From Roseomonas sp. AR75 (lineage in GTDB: Bacteria > Pseudomonadota > Alphaproteobacteria > Acetobacterales > Acetobacteraceae), in contig NZ_STGB01000002.1 of the NCBI RefSeq assembly GCF_005222815.1, positions 744,001 to 808,000 of the forward strand: a stretch of 64,000 nucleotides of DNA. Direction: 5' to 3'. Below the pieces are notes generated by a model. It saw nothing but the letters and a program-made list of their open reading frames with translations. It did no database searches and was not told the origin of the DNA. This document shows positions 7,583 to 21,609 of this stretch, one piece after another. Made by a program: the position numbers and the translations under genes. Position 1 is the stretch's first letter, and each line of letters begins with the position of its first letter.

Positions 7583-8980
7583 CTATCGGCGGAAATCGGC
7601 CGCGCGCATCCGGCCGATCTCGGTCAGCAGAAGCGGCCAGAGCCGCAGCCCCTCATCCAGCGAGGACAGGCGGAAGAACTCGTTCGGCGCATGCGCGTCC
7701 TCGTCCGGGCTCGCCAAGCCGAACATCAGGCTGTCCATGCCGAGCCGTTCCTGGAACATGGTGGTGATCGGCACGGTGCCGCCGAGCCGCGTCACCGCGG
7801 GCTCCGCCCCCTTCTCCCGCCGCAGCACGGCGGCGGCGGCGGCGCGCAGCGGATGCTCGGCGCCGAGGGTGTAGGCGCGGGTGCCGCCCGGCGCATAGTC
7901 GAATGCCAGCGCGACGCCCGGCGGCGCATGACGCTCCAGATGCGCCTTCACCGCCGCCTGCGCCGCCGCCGGGTCCTGGCCGGGCACCAGGCGCATGGTC
8001 AGCTTGGCATGCGCCTCGGCCGGGGTGACGGTCTTGCCGCCCTCTCCGGTGTAGCCGCCCCACATGCCGTTCACCTCGACCGTCGGGCGCAGCGTGGTCC
8101 GTTCCCGCACTGTGTAGGCCGGGTCGCCGAAGGGGGTCGCGCCGAACTGCGCATACCAGGCGGCCTCGGCGAGCGGCAGCGAAGCCGCCTCCATGCGCAG
8201 CGCGTTGGTGATCGGCGTCGCGCCTGCCTCGAAGCCTTCCACGACGACGCGGCCTTGCTCGTCATGAAGCGTGGCGATCAGGCGCGCCATCTCATGCAGC
8301 GCGTTGCGCAGCGCGCCGCCGACCTTGCCCGAATGCGCGTCCTTGCTCGCGGTGCGCAGGCTGAACTGCAGCGCGGTGATGCCGCGGCAGCCGATGTTGA
8401 GCACCGGCACCTTGCCCGCCGCGCCGCCGCCATCGGCGGACAGCATCGCATCCGCCGCCAGCAGATCGCGGTTCGCCTCGATCAACGCGGGCAGGGTCGG
8501 GCTGCCGACCTCCTCCTCGCCTTCCAGGAACAGCTTCACATTGACGGGGCAGCCGCCCTCCACCGCCAGGAAGGCGGCGACCGTCTCGATCGCGATGGTG
8601 GTGGAGCCCTTCACGTCGGAAGCGCCGCGGGCATGGATCCGGCCGTCGCGGATCGCCGGCTCGAAGGGCGGGCTCTGCCAGAGTTCCAGCGGATCGGCCG
8701 GCTGCACGTCGTAATGCCCGTAGATCATGATGGTCGGCTTGTCCGGGCCGGCGCCGGTCCAGGCACCGAACACCGCGGGCTGACCGCCCGGGGCTTCCAG
8801 CAGGCGCACATCCGGCAAGCCTGCCGCGCGCAGCCGGTCCAGCAGGAATTCGCGCGCGCCGCGCATCCCCTCGGCGAAGGCCGGGTCCGTGCTGACGGAG
8901 GGGAAGCGGATCAGCGTGAGCAGGCGCTCGAGAATTGCGTCGCGCTGTGCCTGCAGGTGCTTGATGACGCGCTCGCTCAT
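7583..8980 (-). CDS. M20 family metallopeptidase (dipeptidase-like)
   Basis: A 465-residue zinc peptidase of family M20, with homologues acting on dipeptides and related amides. Metal and catalytic motifs are in order: YGHYDVQP (His89, Asp91), GASDVKG, EGEEEVGSP (the catalytic Glu-Glu pair) and a C-terminal DEDAHAPNE histidine motif. A dimerisation domain is inserted near residues 200-340. The ATG is chosen because GGGGA lies seven bases upstream and upstream in-frame sequence is Arg-rich shadow. It lies 61 bp downstream of the ClC channel gene on the same strand and may share its transcript. It is convergent with the MFS remnant. Confidence 0.94.
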   Translation of the reverse strand: MSERVIKHLQAQRDAILERLLTLIRFPSVSTDPAFAEGMRGAREFLLDRLRAAGLPDVRLLEAPGGQPAVFGAWTGAGPDKPTIMIYGHYDVQPADPLELWQSPPFEPAIRDGRIHARGASDVKGSTTIAIETVAAFLAVEGGCPVNVKLFLEGEEEVGSPTLPALIEANRDLLAADAMLSADGGGAAGKVPVLNIGCRGITALQFSLRTASKDAHSGKVGGALRNALHEMARLIATLHDEQGRVVVEGFEAGATPITNALRMEAASLPLAEAAWYAQFGATPFGDPAYTVRERTTLRPTVEVNGMWGGYTGEGGKTVTPAEAHAKLTMRLVPGQDPAAAQAAVKAHLERHAPPGVALAFDYAPGGTRAYTLGAEHPLRAAAAAVLRREKGAEPAVTRLGGTVPITTMFQERLGMDSLMFGLASPDEDAHAPNEFFRLSSLDEGLRLWPLLLTEIGRMRAADFRR

Positions 8981-9041
8981 GTCGATCCCCGGAAGGCCAT
9001 GCGTCGCTGCATCGGGCCTGAGGCTCCGCCGGGCAATCCCG

Positions 9042-10700
9042 TCAGCGGTGTCGTTCCAACTCCGATTTGAGCTGGCCGACCAGCGCCGCCTGCGTGACGG
9101 CCCCGATGACCGCCTCCGGCGTGACGCGGCTCTGCACCGTCGGCAACACCAGGATGACCTCCGCACCCGCATCGTGCATGCGCGTCGCGGCCTGCAGCAG
9201 CCCTTCGCGCGGCCAGGATGTGACAAAGCGCAGCGCGCGACCCTCGGCGTCGCTGACCGCGGCGATGTGGCCGTCCGGCGCCGCCTCGATCCGGAAAGGC
9301 TCCTGCGTCATCGCATCCGCCACGCGCAGCACCGGCAGCACGGGCGCCTGCAGCCCTTCCGGCACCGCATGGCCGCGGGCCAGCAGCTTCATGGTGTAGA
9401 TGCTCTCCGCCATCACCGCGCGGCGCGTCCACCAGGCCGCGGCGGCGGTGATGATCAGCGGCAGCAGGATCGCCGTGTCGTCCGTCAGCTCGGTGATCAT
9501 GACGATGGCGGTGAGAACCGCGCCCGTGGTGCCGCCCACCATGCCGGCCATCCCCGCCAGCGCGAAGGCCGGCACGCCAAGCCCCATCCCGGGGGCGAGC
9601 TGCGTCACGATCACGCCGACCGCGCCGCCGGCCGTGGCGCCGATGAACAGCGCCGGCGAGAACACGCCGCCCGAGGCGCCCGACCCGATGGAGAGCGCCG
9701 TCGCCACCAGCTTCAGCGCGGCCAGCAGCAGCAGGAACCAGGGGTCGGACAGCGCGCCGCCCAGCACGTCCATGATCGTCGCGTAGCCGACGCCCTCGAC
9801 ATAATAGTGGCCGGTGCGCTGCAGCAGCACCCAGAGCAGCAGCCCGACGCCGAGCATGCCGAGCACATGCCGCGTGTAGTAGTTGCCGGGTATCGCGTCG
9901 AAAACATCCTCCGCGCGATAGATCGCGCGGATGAAGGCGACGGAAAGCAGGCCTGTCACTGCGCCCAGCAGCAGGAACAGCCCCAGCGCGCCGGGCGCCA
10001 GCAGCAGTGCCTTCGACACCTCCAGCGCCGGCACGACGAAGGCCGGCGCATCGCCGAGGAGCGCCTGGCCGATGCGCGTGGCGACGACCACGGCGGTGGC
10101 GACCACCAGCAGGTTGCGGGCATTGACGCTCAGCAGCAGCAACTCCACCGCGAAGAGCAACCCGCCAAGCGGCGCGTTGAAGGTGGCAGCGATCCCGGCG
10201 CCCGCACCGGCCGCGACCAGCAGGCGGCGATCGGGCGCCCCCATCGGCAGGATCTGCCCGAGCGTAGAGCCGAATGCCGAGCCGATCTGCACGATCGGCC
10301 CTTCGCGTCCGACCGACGCGCCCGTGCCGATGGAGATCGCCGACGCCAGCGACTTCACCGCCGCCACCTGCGGCCGGATCAGGCCCTCGCGGAAATGCAC
10401 CGCGTCCATCACCTCGGGCACGCCGTGGCCTTTCGCTTCCGGCGCGAAATTCGACACCAGGAACGCGACCAATACGGCGCCCGCCGCGGGCGCCAGGATG
10501 ACCCAGGCGCCGAAGGGCGCCGCGACCGTATGGGCGTTCGCCTCGTAGTCGAGCCGCAGCACGCCGAGGAAGGCGAGGTTATGGACCAGCCCGATCAGCA
10601 GCCGGAACAGCCAGGCGCCGACTCCCGCGATCACCCCGACCAGGGCCGCGAAGGCAAGCATTGCGGCGATCGGGTATCGCGTCGGGGCGGTCAGCGTCAT
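9042..10700 (-). CDS. ClC family chloride channel/antiporter with C-terminal CBS region
   Basis: A 552-residue inner-membrane anion channel or Cl-/H+ exchanger. Selectivity-filter segments are visible: GHGVPEV at 91-97, in place of the classical GSGIP, GREGPIVQ from residue 131 with the gating Glu133, and GSGASGGVFSPALF near residue 345. About ten hydrophobic helices are followed by a cytosolic tail of about 110 residues (VADAMTQEPF onward) resembling a CBS pair. The GHG substitution leaves open which anion is carried. It is head-to-tail with the M20 peptidase and 67 bp downstream of the DUF4332 gene on the same strand. Confidence 0.94.
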   Translation of the reverse strand: MTLTAPTRYPIAAMLAFAALVGVIAGVGAWLFRLLIGLVHNLAFLGVLRLDYEANAHTVAAPFGAWVILAPAAGAVLVAFLVSNFAPEAKGHGVPEVMDAVHFREGLIRPQVAAVKSLASAISIGTGASVGREGPIVQIGSAFGSTLGQILPMGAPDRRLLVAAGAGAGIAATFNAPLGGLLFAVELLLLSVNARNLLVVATAVVVATRIGQALLGDAPAFVVPALEVSKALLLAPGALGLFLLLGAVTGLLSVAFIRAIYRAEDVFDAIPGNYYTRHVLGMLGVGLLLWVLLQRTGHYYVEGVGYATIMDVLGGALSDPWFLLLLAALKLVATALSIGSGASGGVFSPALFIGATAGGAVGVIVTQLAPGMGLGVPAFALAGMAGMVGGTTGAVLTAIVMITELTDDTAILLPLIITAAAAWWTRRAVMAESIYTMKLLARGHAVPEGLQAPVLPVLRVADAMTQEPFRIEAAPDGHIAAVSDAEGRALRFVTSWPREGLLQAATRMHDAGAEVILVLPTVQSRVTPEAVIGAVTQAALVGQLKSELERHR

Positions 10701-10767
10701 CCGCCGAGTGTGTCGCTTCGGCGGCCAGGCGCAAGAACCTGCGGTTGCCGCGCCGGCCCGCCGCCGC

Positions 10768-11181
10768 TCAATAGCTCAGCGCACGCGGCAGGGCCTTCGC
10801 GGCCGCCACCCATTCCTCGACCGCCTTCAGTGCGGGCGGCTGGCGCACCAGCTTCTTCGCCTCGTTCGCCTTCAGCAGCGCGGCGTGCAGGTTCTCCGGC
10901 TTACGCTGGGCAAGCTCCGGCACGGTATCCACCCCGGCCGCCTCCAGCAGGTCCGAGTACTGCTCCCCGATGCCCTTCACGCGCATCAGGTCTGCGCGAT
11001 TGGCCCATTTCAGCACCAGCGCCTCGCTGACGCCCGTGGCAGCCGCGAGTGCGGCGCGATCCTTGGGCGCGGCGCATGTCGCCAGCAGCGAATCGGTGTC
11101 CTTGATGCCGGCCGCCCGCAGCTTCTCGCCATAGGCCTTGCCGATGCCCTCGATCTCCTCGATCGCGTAGCCCATCGCCAT
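10768..11181 (-). CDS. DUF4332 helix-hairpin-helix protein
   Basis: A 137-residue protein of the DUF4332 family, function unknown. It holds two helix-hairpin-helix-like repeats, IEGIGKAYGEKLRAAGI near the start and VKGIGEQYSDLLEAAGV in the second half, resembling the DNA-binding hairpins of repair proteins. No catalytic residues are evident. It is divergent from fumC, with 82 bp between the two starts, and upstream of the ClC gene on the same strand. DNA binding is inferred only from the repeat fold. Confidence 0.85.
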   Translation of the reverse strand: MAMGYAIEEIEGIGKAYGEKLRAAGIKDTDSLLATCAAPKDRAALAAATGVSEALVLKWANRADLMRVKGIGEQYSDLLEAAGVDTVPELAQRKPENLHAALLKANEAKKLVRQPPALKAVEEWVAAAKALPRALSY

Positions 11182-11263
11182 ATCCCCCGATGCCGTCGCG
11201 GCGCCCCAAGGCTATGGCGCAACTTCGGCGGTTACGCAACGATTCGGCTGTGACGCGAAAGCA

Positions 11264-12694
11264 ATGACGGACCAAGGCAGCGAGACGCACGAAGCCCAGC
11301 GGGTCGAGACCGATTCGCTCGGCACCATCCACATCCCCGCCCATCGCCTCTGGGGCCCGCAGACCGAGCGCGCGCGCCGGCTGTTCCAGATCGGCTCGGA
11401 GCGCTTCCCGCCCATCCTGATCCGGGCGGTCGGCCTGCAGAAGCAGGCCGCGGCGGAAGCGAACAGGACGCTGGGCGAACTGCCGGCGGCGATCGCGGAC
11501 GCCATCATCGCCGCCGCGGCCGAGGTGGCGGCGAACCGCCACGACGCTGAATTCCCGCTGCCGGTGTGGCAGACCGGCTCCGGCACCCAGACCAACATGA
11601 ATGCCAACGAGGTCATCGCGCATCTGGCGAACCGCGCGCTCGGCTCGGCCGATGCCCGCAAGCCGGTGCATCCCAACGACCATGTGAACCGCGGCCAGTC
11701 CTCCAACGACAGCTTCCCGACCGCGATGCACGTCGCCGCGGCCGAGGCGCTGACGCACCACACGATCCCGGGGCTCCGGGCGCTGCATGCGGCGCTTGCG
11801 AAGCGCGCGGCGGAATGGGCGCAGATCGTGAAGATCGGCCGCACGCACATGATGGATGCCGTGCCGGTCACGCTCGGGCAGGAAGCGGCGGCCTGGGCGC
11901 TGCAGGTGGAACTCGGCATCGCGCGGCTGCAGCAGGCGCTGCCGCGGCTGATGCCGCTGCCGCAGGGCGGCACCGCCGCCGGCACCGGCCTCAACCGCCA
12001 TGCCGATTTCGCGCGGTTGTTCGCCGAGCGGATGGCGGCGTTGACCGGCCTGCCCTTCACCGCCAGCCCCAACCCCTTCGAGGGGATGGGCGCGCATGAT
12101 GCCTTCGTCGAGGCATCCGGCGCGCTGAACACGCTGGCCGTGTCGCTCAACAAGATCGGCAACGACGTGCGCCTGCTCGGCAGCGGCCCGCGGGCGGGCA
12201 TAGCTGAGCTGGTGATCCCGGCCGATGGGCTCTCCAGTTCCATCATGCCCGGCAAGACCAACCCGACCCAGTCGGAGGCGCTGACGATGGTCTGCGCGCA
12301 GGTCATGGGCAACCATGTCACCGTCACCATCGCCGGCGCGCAGGGCCATCTGGAGCTGAACGTCTTCAAGCCGGTGATCATCCAGGCGGTACTGCAATCG
12401 GCGCGCCTGATCGGCGACGCGGCGCGCAGCTTCGCGGTCAACATGGTGGACAAGCTGGAGCCGAACCGCGACCGGATCGCGGACAACCTGGCGCGGTCGC
12501 TGATGCTGGTGACGGCACTCAACCCGCGGATCGGCTATGACAAGGCCGTACAGATCGCCAAGACCGCGCTCGCCGAGGACATCACCCTGCAGAAGGCGGC
12601 CGCGCGCCTCGGCCATGTCGCGCCGGAGGACTTTGCGCGCTGGGTGCGACCGGAGGAGATGGTACGGCCCGGCACGACGCTGGAGGGCGGGTGA
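11264..12694 (+). CDS. fumC: class II fumarate hydratase
   Basis: The oxygen-stable, iron-free fumarase of the TCA cycle, 476 residues, full length. Superfamily signatures are intact: TGSGTQTNMN, the catalytic HPNDHVNRGQSSND segment, GRTHMMDAVP and the flexible signature loop SSIMPGKTNP near residue 325. It complements the class I enzyme encoded at 2266 and belongs to a different protein family. Its last four bases overlap the GTG of the ribbon-helix-helix gene, so the two are probably translationally coupled. Confidence 0.97.
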   Translation: MTDQGSETHEAQRVETDSLGTIHIPAHRLWGPQTERARRLFQIGSERFPPILIRAVGLQKQAAAEANRTLGELPAAIADAIIAAAAEVAANRHDAEFPLPVWQTGSGTQTNMNANEVIAHLANRALGSADARKPVHPNDHVNRGQSSNDSFPTAMHVAAAEALTHHTIPGLRALHAALAKRAAEWAQIVKIGRTHMMDAVPVTLGQEAAAWALQVELGIARLQQALPRLMPLPQGGTAAGTGLNRHADFARLFAERMAALTGLPFTASPNPFEGMGAHDAFVEASGALNTLAVSLNKIGNDVRLLGSGPRAGIAELVIPADGLSSSIMPGKTNPTQSEALTMVCAQVMGNHVTVTIAGAQGHLELNVFKPVIIQAVLQSARLIGDAARSFAVNMVDKLEPNRDRIADNLARSLMLVTALNPRIGYDKAVQIAKTALAEDITLQKAAARLGHVAPEDFARWVRPEEMVRPGTTLEGG

Positions 12695-12915
12695 GCCGGC
12701 ATCTCCGCAAGCGCAGCTTCCGCCTGGCAGGCCATCGGACCTCAGTCGCGCTCGAACCCGCCTTCTGGGCGGCGCTGGAGGAGGTGGCGCGGCGGCGCGG
12801 CGGCAGCCTCGCCGGGCTGGTCGCGGAGCTGGACGCCGCGCGGGCGGATCCGGACCTGCCGCTGGCCTCGGCGCTGCGCGTCTTCGCCCTGGAACAGGCC
12901 GCCGCGCGGCCTTGA
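12691..12915 (+). CDS. ribbon-helix-helix domain protein
   Basis: A 74-residue protein matching the RHH_4 family: a basic beta strand KRSFRLAGHRTSVALE for DNA contact, then helix WAALEEVARRR and helix SLAGLVAELDA. It starts at a GTG whose sequence GTGA also ends fumC. Such small proteins are common in alphaproteobacteria and presumed to be DNA-binding dimers. No partner toxin gene is adjacent, so an antitoxin role is not supported. Confidence 0.85.
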   Translation: MSRHLRKRSFRLAGHRTSVALEPAFWAALEEVARRRGGSLAGLVAELDAARADPDLPLASALRVFALEQAAARP

Positions 12916-12974
12916 TGCTATCGGTCGGCCGGCAAGCCAAGCCCGCATAGGGCCGCGCCCGGCGATCGAGGGTA

Positions 12975-15829
12975 TCAGCCCTGCTCCGCCCGCCAGCGCG
13001 CCCAGTCGGCGATCTCCGGCAGGACGTTCGGCGCGGTGGCCGCGCCGGTGGCGCGCAGCCCGAGGTCCGGCGCTTCGGCCGCGGCCGGCCGCACGCCGAG
13101 CCTGAGGTCCAGCACCCCCCGCGCCAGGTCCGCGCCACCCGACAGCGTCGCCGTCGCGCCGGATTCGGTGGTGATGCGTCCGGCCTCGATCGTCACCCGC
13201 CCGGCTTCGACGCTGCCCTGCAACTCCAGGCGGTCGAAGGCGGTGGCGCCGGCGCCGAGGGCGCGCCGCGCGGCCTCCTGCGCCTCGGTCAGCTCCGGCA
13301 GCGCCGTCGCGGCGACCGCGGCGGCCAGGTCCACGCCTGTCAGCACGCCGTCGCGCAGGCTTGCCTGCCAGCTTCCGGACAGCGTGGCCAGAAGCGCAGC
13401 CGGCGCATGACCGGTGGCCGCCAGGCGCGCCGCGACATCGCCCCGCCCGGCCGTGAGATCGAAGGGCAGGCCGAACAGCGGCGCGGCGAGCGTCGCGCCG
13501 GCCAGCTTCATCTCCAGCGTCATCCGCGGCGGGCCGGCTCCGGAGACATCCACCGAGAGCCCGCCCTCCAGCGCGCCGCCGGCCAGCTTCCCGGTGACCC
13601 CGCCCAGAACGAGGCGGCCTTCGGCCAGGCGCAGCGTGCCCGTCGCGGCTTCGAGCACCGTGCCACCGGCCTCCACCCGCGCGGCTTCCAGCGCGATCTC
13701 GGCGTCGAAGCCGTTCAACGCGTCGAGGGGCAGCGGCTCGGCGCTGCGCAGGCCGGGCAGCGGCAGAGGCAGCCGCTCCGCCACGATCCGCCCGGCGATG
13801 CGCGGCCGCGGCGCGATGCCCAGGGCGAGTTGTCCGCCGGCGCGCAGCCCGCCGGCCACCAGCTCGAAGCTCTCGGCCGAAAGCAGGTTCGGCCCGGCGG
13901 CGAGGTTTGCGACCAGCGAGAAGGAGCCCTCCCCCATCCAGGGAGCGACATCCACGCCAAAGGCCTCGGCCAGCAGGCGCGGTGCACCGGGATGGCGCAG
14001 TGTCGCCGCCGCGGTGCCGCGACCGGCGTTCAGGTCCATCGTGCCCGAGGCTTCCAGCCGCAGCTCGCCCAGCTCCGCCTCGCCCTTCAGCGCCAGCGCC
14101 TCGGCCGGCCCGCCGCCGGAAAGCCGCAGCGACACGGGCTTCGCCGCGAGCGGGCGCAGGTCCGGCCAGGAGCCCGGCAGCAGGTCGAACAGCCCACGGG
14201 CCGTCGCGCCATTCGCCTCCAGGGTCAGGTCCTGCAGGCGAAGCTGGCGGCCGAGTTGCGCGGTGCCGGAGGCGACGATGTCCGCTTCCGCCATGCGGCC
14301 GGAAAGGCGGCGCAAGGTGAGCCTGCCATTCTCCACGGCGGCATCGAGGGCGCCGCGTTCGAGCACCGCCTCCCCCCAGCGCGCCGTCTCGGCAGCCAGC
14401 CGGAGATTGAGGTCGAGCGCGCCCAGGCTGCGGCCAAGCTGCTCGAGATCGATGCCGTGCGGCAACCAACGGTTGAGGTCCAGCCGGTCCACCGTGAGAC
14501 CGAGGCCGAGCGCCGGGCGCGGCGCGTAGCGCAGGGTGCCGGCGCCGGACAGCCGCAGATCCTCGAAGTTGGCCGCCAGTTCCGGCACCGCGGCCTGGCT
14601 TTCCTCCAGCACCAGGCGCAAGCGGCCCTCGCCCTTGCGCAGCAGGGTGGGGTCGAGATCGCCGACCGGCAGGTTGAGCGCGGCCAATGTGCTGCGGATG
14701 TCCGGCCCGGCGAAGCGCGCGGCGATCTCCAGCCGGCCGCCGGCGGTGACGCCGGCGAAATCGAGTTCCGTCTCGCCCGGCAGCAGCACGGAGACGTCGG
14801 TCAGTGTCAGCCGCCCCTCCTCCAGGAAGGCGGCGCCGCGCAGCCGGCGCAGGGTCAGCCCGGCGAAACCCGCCGCCTCCGCGGAGAGATCCACCGAGAC
14901 CGGCCAGGGGCGCGGCCCTGCCTGGCGCAGCGCCTTCACCCAGCCATCCAGGTCGAGCCGGCTGGCGAGCAGCGCCACATCCAGCCGCGGCGCCGGCACC
15001 AGGCGCAGCGCCGCCGCGCCGCGGGCCGGCGCGCCGGCCAGGTCGATCGCCAGGTCGTCGGCGGCGAGCAGGTCGGCGGTGGCGCTCAGCCGGCCGGCGG
15101 CGCGGAAGGCGCCAGGCGGGCTCGGCAGCAGGGCGGCGAGGTCCGGGCCCGATACCTCCATCGTGCCCTCGAAGCCGCCATCGGGCACCAGCACGCCTCG
15201 GGCGCGGCCGGTGGCTTCCGGCATGGCCAGCGAGATCTCCAGCGGCGCGATGCCGTCCCAGCCGGGCCGGCCGAGGGTGGCGGCGAAGCGCGCCGGGCGA
15301 CCCGCCCAGGCGAAGCTGCCCGAGATCTCCAGCGCCTGCGTCGGCCCGCCGGAGCTGAGATGCGCGGTCACGCCATCCAGCACGGCGTCGCCAAGCCGCA
15401 CGCGGGCATCCTCCAGCTCCGCATCCAGCTCGGTGATCCAGCTTGGCGGGCGGAAGGCGAGGACCGGGCCCGGCGGCCAGGGCAGCGTCACATCCGCGCC
15501 GACCAGGGCCAGTTCGCGGGGTTCCAGCCGCCCGGCGAGGAGCGCGCCGAGATCGAGGCGCACGCGCAGCATGCGCGCCGTGACGCGGAAGGCAGCGGTG
15601 TCCTCGGTCTCGGGCGGCTCGGCGATGGTGACGCCGCCGGCGCGCACGACCGGGCTCGGCAGCAGGGTGACCTCCACCGGGCCGTCGAGGGTGACGGGCC
15701 GCCCGAGGCTGCGGCTGGCGATCTCGGCGAGGCGCTCGCGCCAGGGCTCCCAATCCATCAGCCGCGGGCCGATGGTCAGACCGCCAAGCAACAGCAGCAG
15801 CAGAAGCCCGAAGGCGAGGCCGAGGCGCT

Positions 15830-15833
<4 letters not shown>
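12975..15833 (-). CDS. AsmA family outer-membrane assembly/lipid transport protein
   Basis: A 952-residue AsmA-like protein. An N-terminal membrane anchor (about residues 3-22, Leu-rich) is followed by the AsmA opening motif [11 protein letters not shown] and long beta-strand repeats, with the AsmA_2 region in the last 250 residues. Family members bridge inner and outer membrane and are linked to phospholipid transport and outer-membrane biogenesis. The ATG is fixed by the anchor; a longer frame reads through the upstream gene. Its ATGA overlaps the stop of the 5-oxoprolinase gene by four bases, an unexpected partner for a cell-envelope protein. Confidence 0.9.
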
Positions 15834-19453
<3,620 letters not shown>

Positions 19454-19584
19454 GGCCGTATCCCTTTGAGACGTATCGCCTTGCTTCTGTCGGCAGCCGG
19501 GCGCTTCCGTCAACGCCCTGGCCTGTAGCCCGGCTTTCCGCCGTGCTAGGGAATACCGGGCATAGCGCGGATGGGCGTGGCGGC

Positions 19585-20355
19585 TTGGGCGTCTGGGGCA
19601 AGATCATCGGCGGCGTCAGCGGCTTCCTGACGGGCGGCCCGCTGGGCGCCGTGGTCGGCGCGGCGCTGGGCCATGCCGCGGACCAGGGCGCCATTCCCGG
19701 CCGGATCGGGCCGGGTGCGGCCGACATGGCGGCGCTGCTCGGCAACAAGGAGACGCTGTTCGCGATCAGCGTCATCGTGCTCTCGGCCAAGCTCGCCAAG
19801 GCGGACGGGCCGGTGAAGCGGCAGGAAATCGACGCCTTCAAGGCCATGTTCCGCATCCCGCCGCAGAACCTGCGCGAGGTCGGTCAGATGTTCGACCAGG
19901 CCCGCCAGGACGCCGAGGGCTGGGAGCCCTTCGCCGAACGGCTCGGCGAGGCCTTCGCCGACAACCGCGCCATGCTGGAGGATGTGCTGGCGGCGCTGTT
20001 CTACATCGCGCGCAGCGACGGCCCGGTCACCGTGGGTGAGTTGCCGGTCCTGCAGGGCGTGCATCTGCGCTTCGGCCTGGACCATGCTGCCTGGGACCGC
20101 TGCAAGAATGGTGGCCAGTCGGGATCGCGGGTGGAGCAGCAGAAGCAGACCGACGACGCCTATGCGGTGTTCGGCCTGACCCCGGCGGCGACCGACGAGG
20201 AAGTGCGGATGGCGTGGCGCAAGCTGATGCGGGAGAACCACCCCGACAGCCTCGCCGCACGCGGCGTGCCGGCCGAGTTCGTGGACCGCGCGACGCGCAA
20301 GGTCGCCGAGATCAACGCCGCGTGGGACCGCATTAAGCGGCAGCGGGGGTTGTAA
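19585..20355 (+). CDS. TerB/DjlA-type DnaJ-domain cochaperone
   Basis: A 256-residue protein with a glycine-rich, probably membrane-associated N-terminus ([14 protein letters not shown]), a TerB-like helical domain (about 40-150) and a C-terminal J domain whose HPD motif is in RENHPDSLA. That layout matches DjlA-type cochaperones that stimulate DnaK. The start is uncertain: the TTG chosen gives the N-terminus (M)GVWGKIIGG, which looks natural for the family, while an in-frame GTG at 19543 would add 14 residues. It is divergent from the oxoprolinase gene. The amidase gene starts four bases after the stop. Confidence 0.88.
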   Translation: MGVWGKIIGGVSGFLTGGPLGAVVGAALGHAADQGAIPGRIGPGAADMAALLGNKETLFAISVIVLSAKLAKADGPVKRQEIDAFKAMFRIPPQNLREVGQMFDQARQDAEGWEPFAERLGEAFADNRAMLEDVLAALFYIARSDGPVTVGELPVLQGVHLRFGLDHAAWDRCKNGGQSGSRVEQQKQTDDAYAVFGLTPAATDEEVRMAWRKLMRENHPDSLAARGVPAEFVDRATRKVAEINAAWDRIKRQRGL

Positions 20356-20359
20356 GCGG

Positions 20360-21028
20360 GTGCGCATCCGCGACCTGCCCTCCCCCAATCAGGATGACCG
20401 CCCGCCGGGCGCACCCATCGACACGCTGATCCTGCATTACACCGGCATGCGCAGCGGGGCGGAGGCGATCGCCAGGCTGCGGGATCCGGAAGCGCGCGTC
20501 TCCTCGCATTACGTCGTCGAGGAGGACGGCGCGGTCTTCCGGCTGGTGGCGGAACACCGCCGCGCCTTCCACGCGGGCATCTCGCATTGGCGCGGCAATA
20601 CGCTGCTGAACGGCCGGTCCATCGGCATCGAGATCGTCAATCCCGGCCATGAATGGGGCTACCGCCCCTTCCCCGCGCTGCAGATGGCCGCGGTTTGCGA
20701 CCTGTGCCTGGCGATCCTGGGGCGCCACCCGATCCCGGCACGGAACGTGGTGGCGCATTCCGACGTCGCGCCGGACCGCAAGGAGGATCCGGGCGAGCTC
20801 TTCGACTGGGAGGGGCTGGCCGCCAACGGCGTCGGGCTGTGGCCGGCACGGGACGGCGCGCCGGAAGGCGACCCGCTGACGCTGCTCGCCCACATCGGCT
20901 ACCGCACCGACCTGCCGCTGGACGTCCTGATGCGCGCTTTCCAGCGGCATTGGCGGCCGGCGCACGTGGACGGGATCGCAGATGCCGCCACGCTCGCACG
21001 GCTCAATGCGGTGGCCGACACGGTGTGA
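20360..21028 (+). CDS. N-acetylmuramoyl-L-alanine amidase, AmpD/amidase_2 family
   Basis: A 222-residue zinc amidase that cleaves between MurNAc and the stem peptide. Zinc-site motifs: LILHYTG (His26) and VVAHSDVAPDRKEDPG near residue 133, with SIGIEIVN between. The C-terminal 60 residues resemble a short peptidoglycan-binding helical region. No signal peptide is seen, suggesting a cytosolic AmpD-like recycling role; it could also act in the periplasm by another route. A GTG start follows the cochaperone stop by four bases, and its own stop overlaps the next GTG. Confidence 0.92.
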   Translation: MRIRDLPSPNQDDRPPGAPIDTLILHYTGMRSGAEAIARLRDPEARVSSHYVVEEDGAVFRLVAEHRRAFHAGISHWRGNTLLNGRSIGIEIVNPGHEWGYRPFPALQMAAVCDLCLAILGRHPIPARNVVAHSDVAPDRKEDPGELFDWEGLAANGVGLWPARDGAPEGDPLTLLAHIGYRTDLPLDVLMRAFQRHWRPAHVDGIADAATLARLNAVADTV

Positions 21029-21573
21029 GCGCGGCGCAGGTCGCGGCGATCCTCGCCGGCAGCGCGCAGCACGCGGATGCGCTGCAGGCGGCGGCGCTGG
21101 CGGGACCGGCAGGCGGCTGGATCGGCGCCGGCTTCCTGCGCAACGCCGTGTGGGATGCGCTGTCGGGCCGGGCGCCGGACATCGCCGCGCTCGCCGATCT
21201 CGACCTTGTGCATCACGATCCCTCCGCGCCGCCGGATGCATGCTTCGAGGCTGCGCTGCGCGCAGCGCGCGCGCTGCCCTGGTCGGTGGTGAACCAGGCG
21301 CGCGCGCATCCCTGGAACGGCCACGCGCCCTATCGCGACCTGGCCGACGCCCTGGCGCATTGGCCGGAGACCGCGACGGCGGTGGCGGCGCGGCTTGCCC
21401 GCGGGCGGATCGAGATCCTGGCGCCGCATGGGCTGCACGACCTGATGGCGATGGTGGTGCGCCCGACGCCCGCGCATGCCGCCGATCCGCGCGCGGTGCG
21501 GGACCGCCTGGCGGCGAAGGGCTGGCCGGCGCGGTGGCCCAGGCTGCGCGTCATCGGCCTGGACGGGCATTGA
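21025..21573 (+). CDS. COG3575/DUF925 nucleotidyltransferase-like protein
   Basis: A 182-residue protein of the nucleotidyltransferase-fold COG3575 family. Recognisable parts are IGAGFLRNAVWDALSG, the acidic pair in ADLDLVHHDP and the conserved VVNQARAHPWN segment. Substrate and role are unknown. The GTG start overlaps the amidase stop (GTGA), implying coupled translation with a peptidoglycan amidase. rnpB begins 36 bp beyond its stop. Confidence 0.85.
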   Translation: MSAAQVAAILAGSAQHADALQAAALAGPAGGWIGAGFLRNAVWDALSGRAPDIAALADLDLVHHDPSAPPDACFEAALRAARALPWSVVNQARAHPWNGHAPYRDLADALAHWPETATAVAARLARGRIEILAPHGLHDLMAMVVRPTPAHAADPRAVRDRLAAKGWPARWPRLRVIGLDGH

Positions 21574-21609
21574 CCCGCGCGCGCCGCGGCGCGACATGCG
21601 GCGTGGCGT

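Noticed and set aside
12691-12915. Ribbon-helix-helix gene as an antitoxin
   Set aside because: No toxin-like gene is adjacent; it overlaps fumC and its downstream neighbour is convergent.
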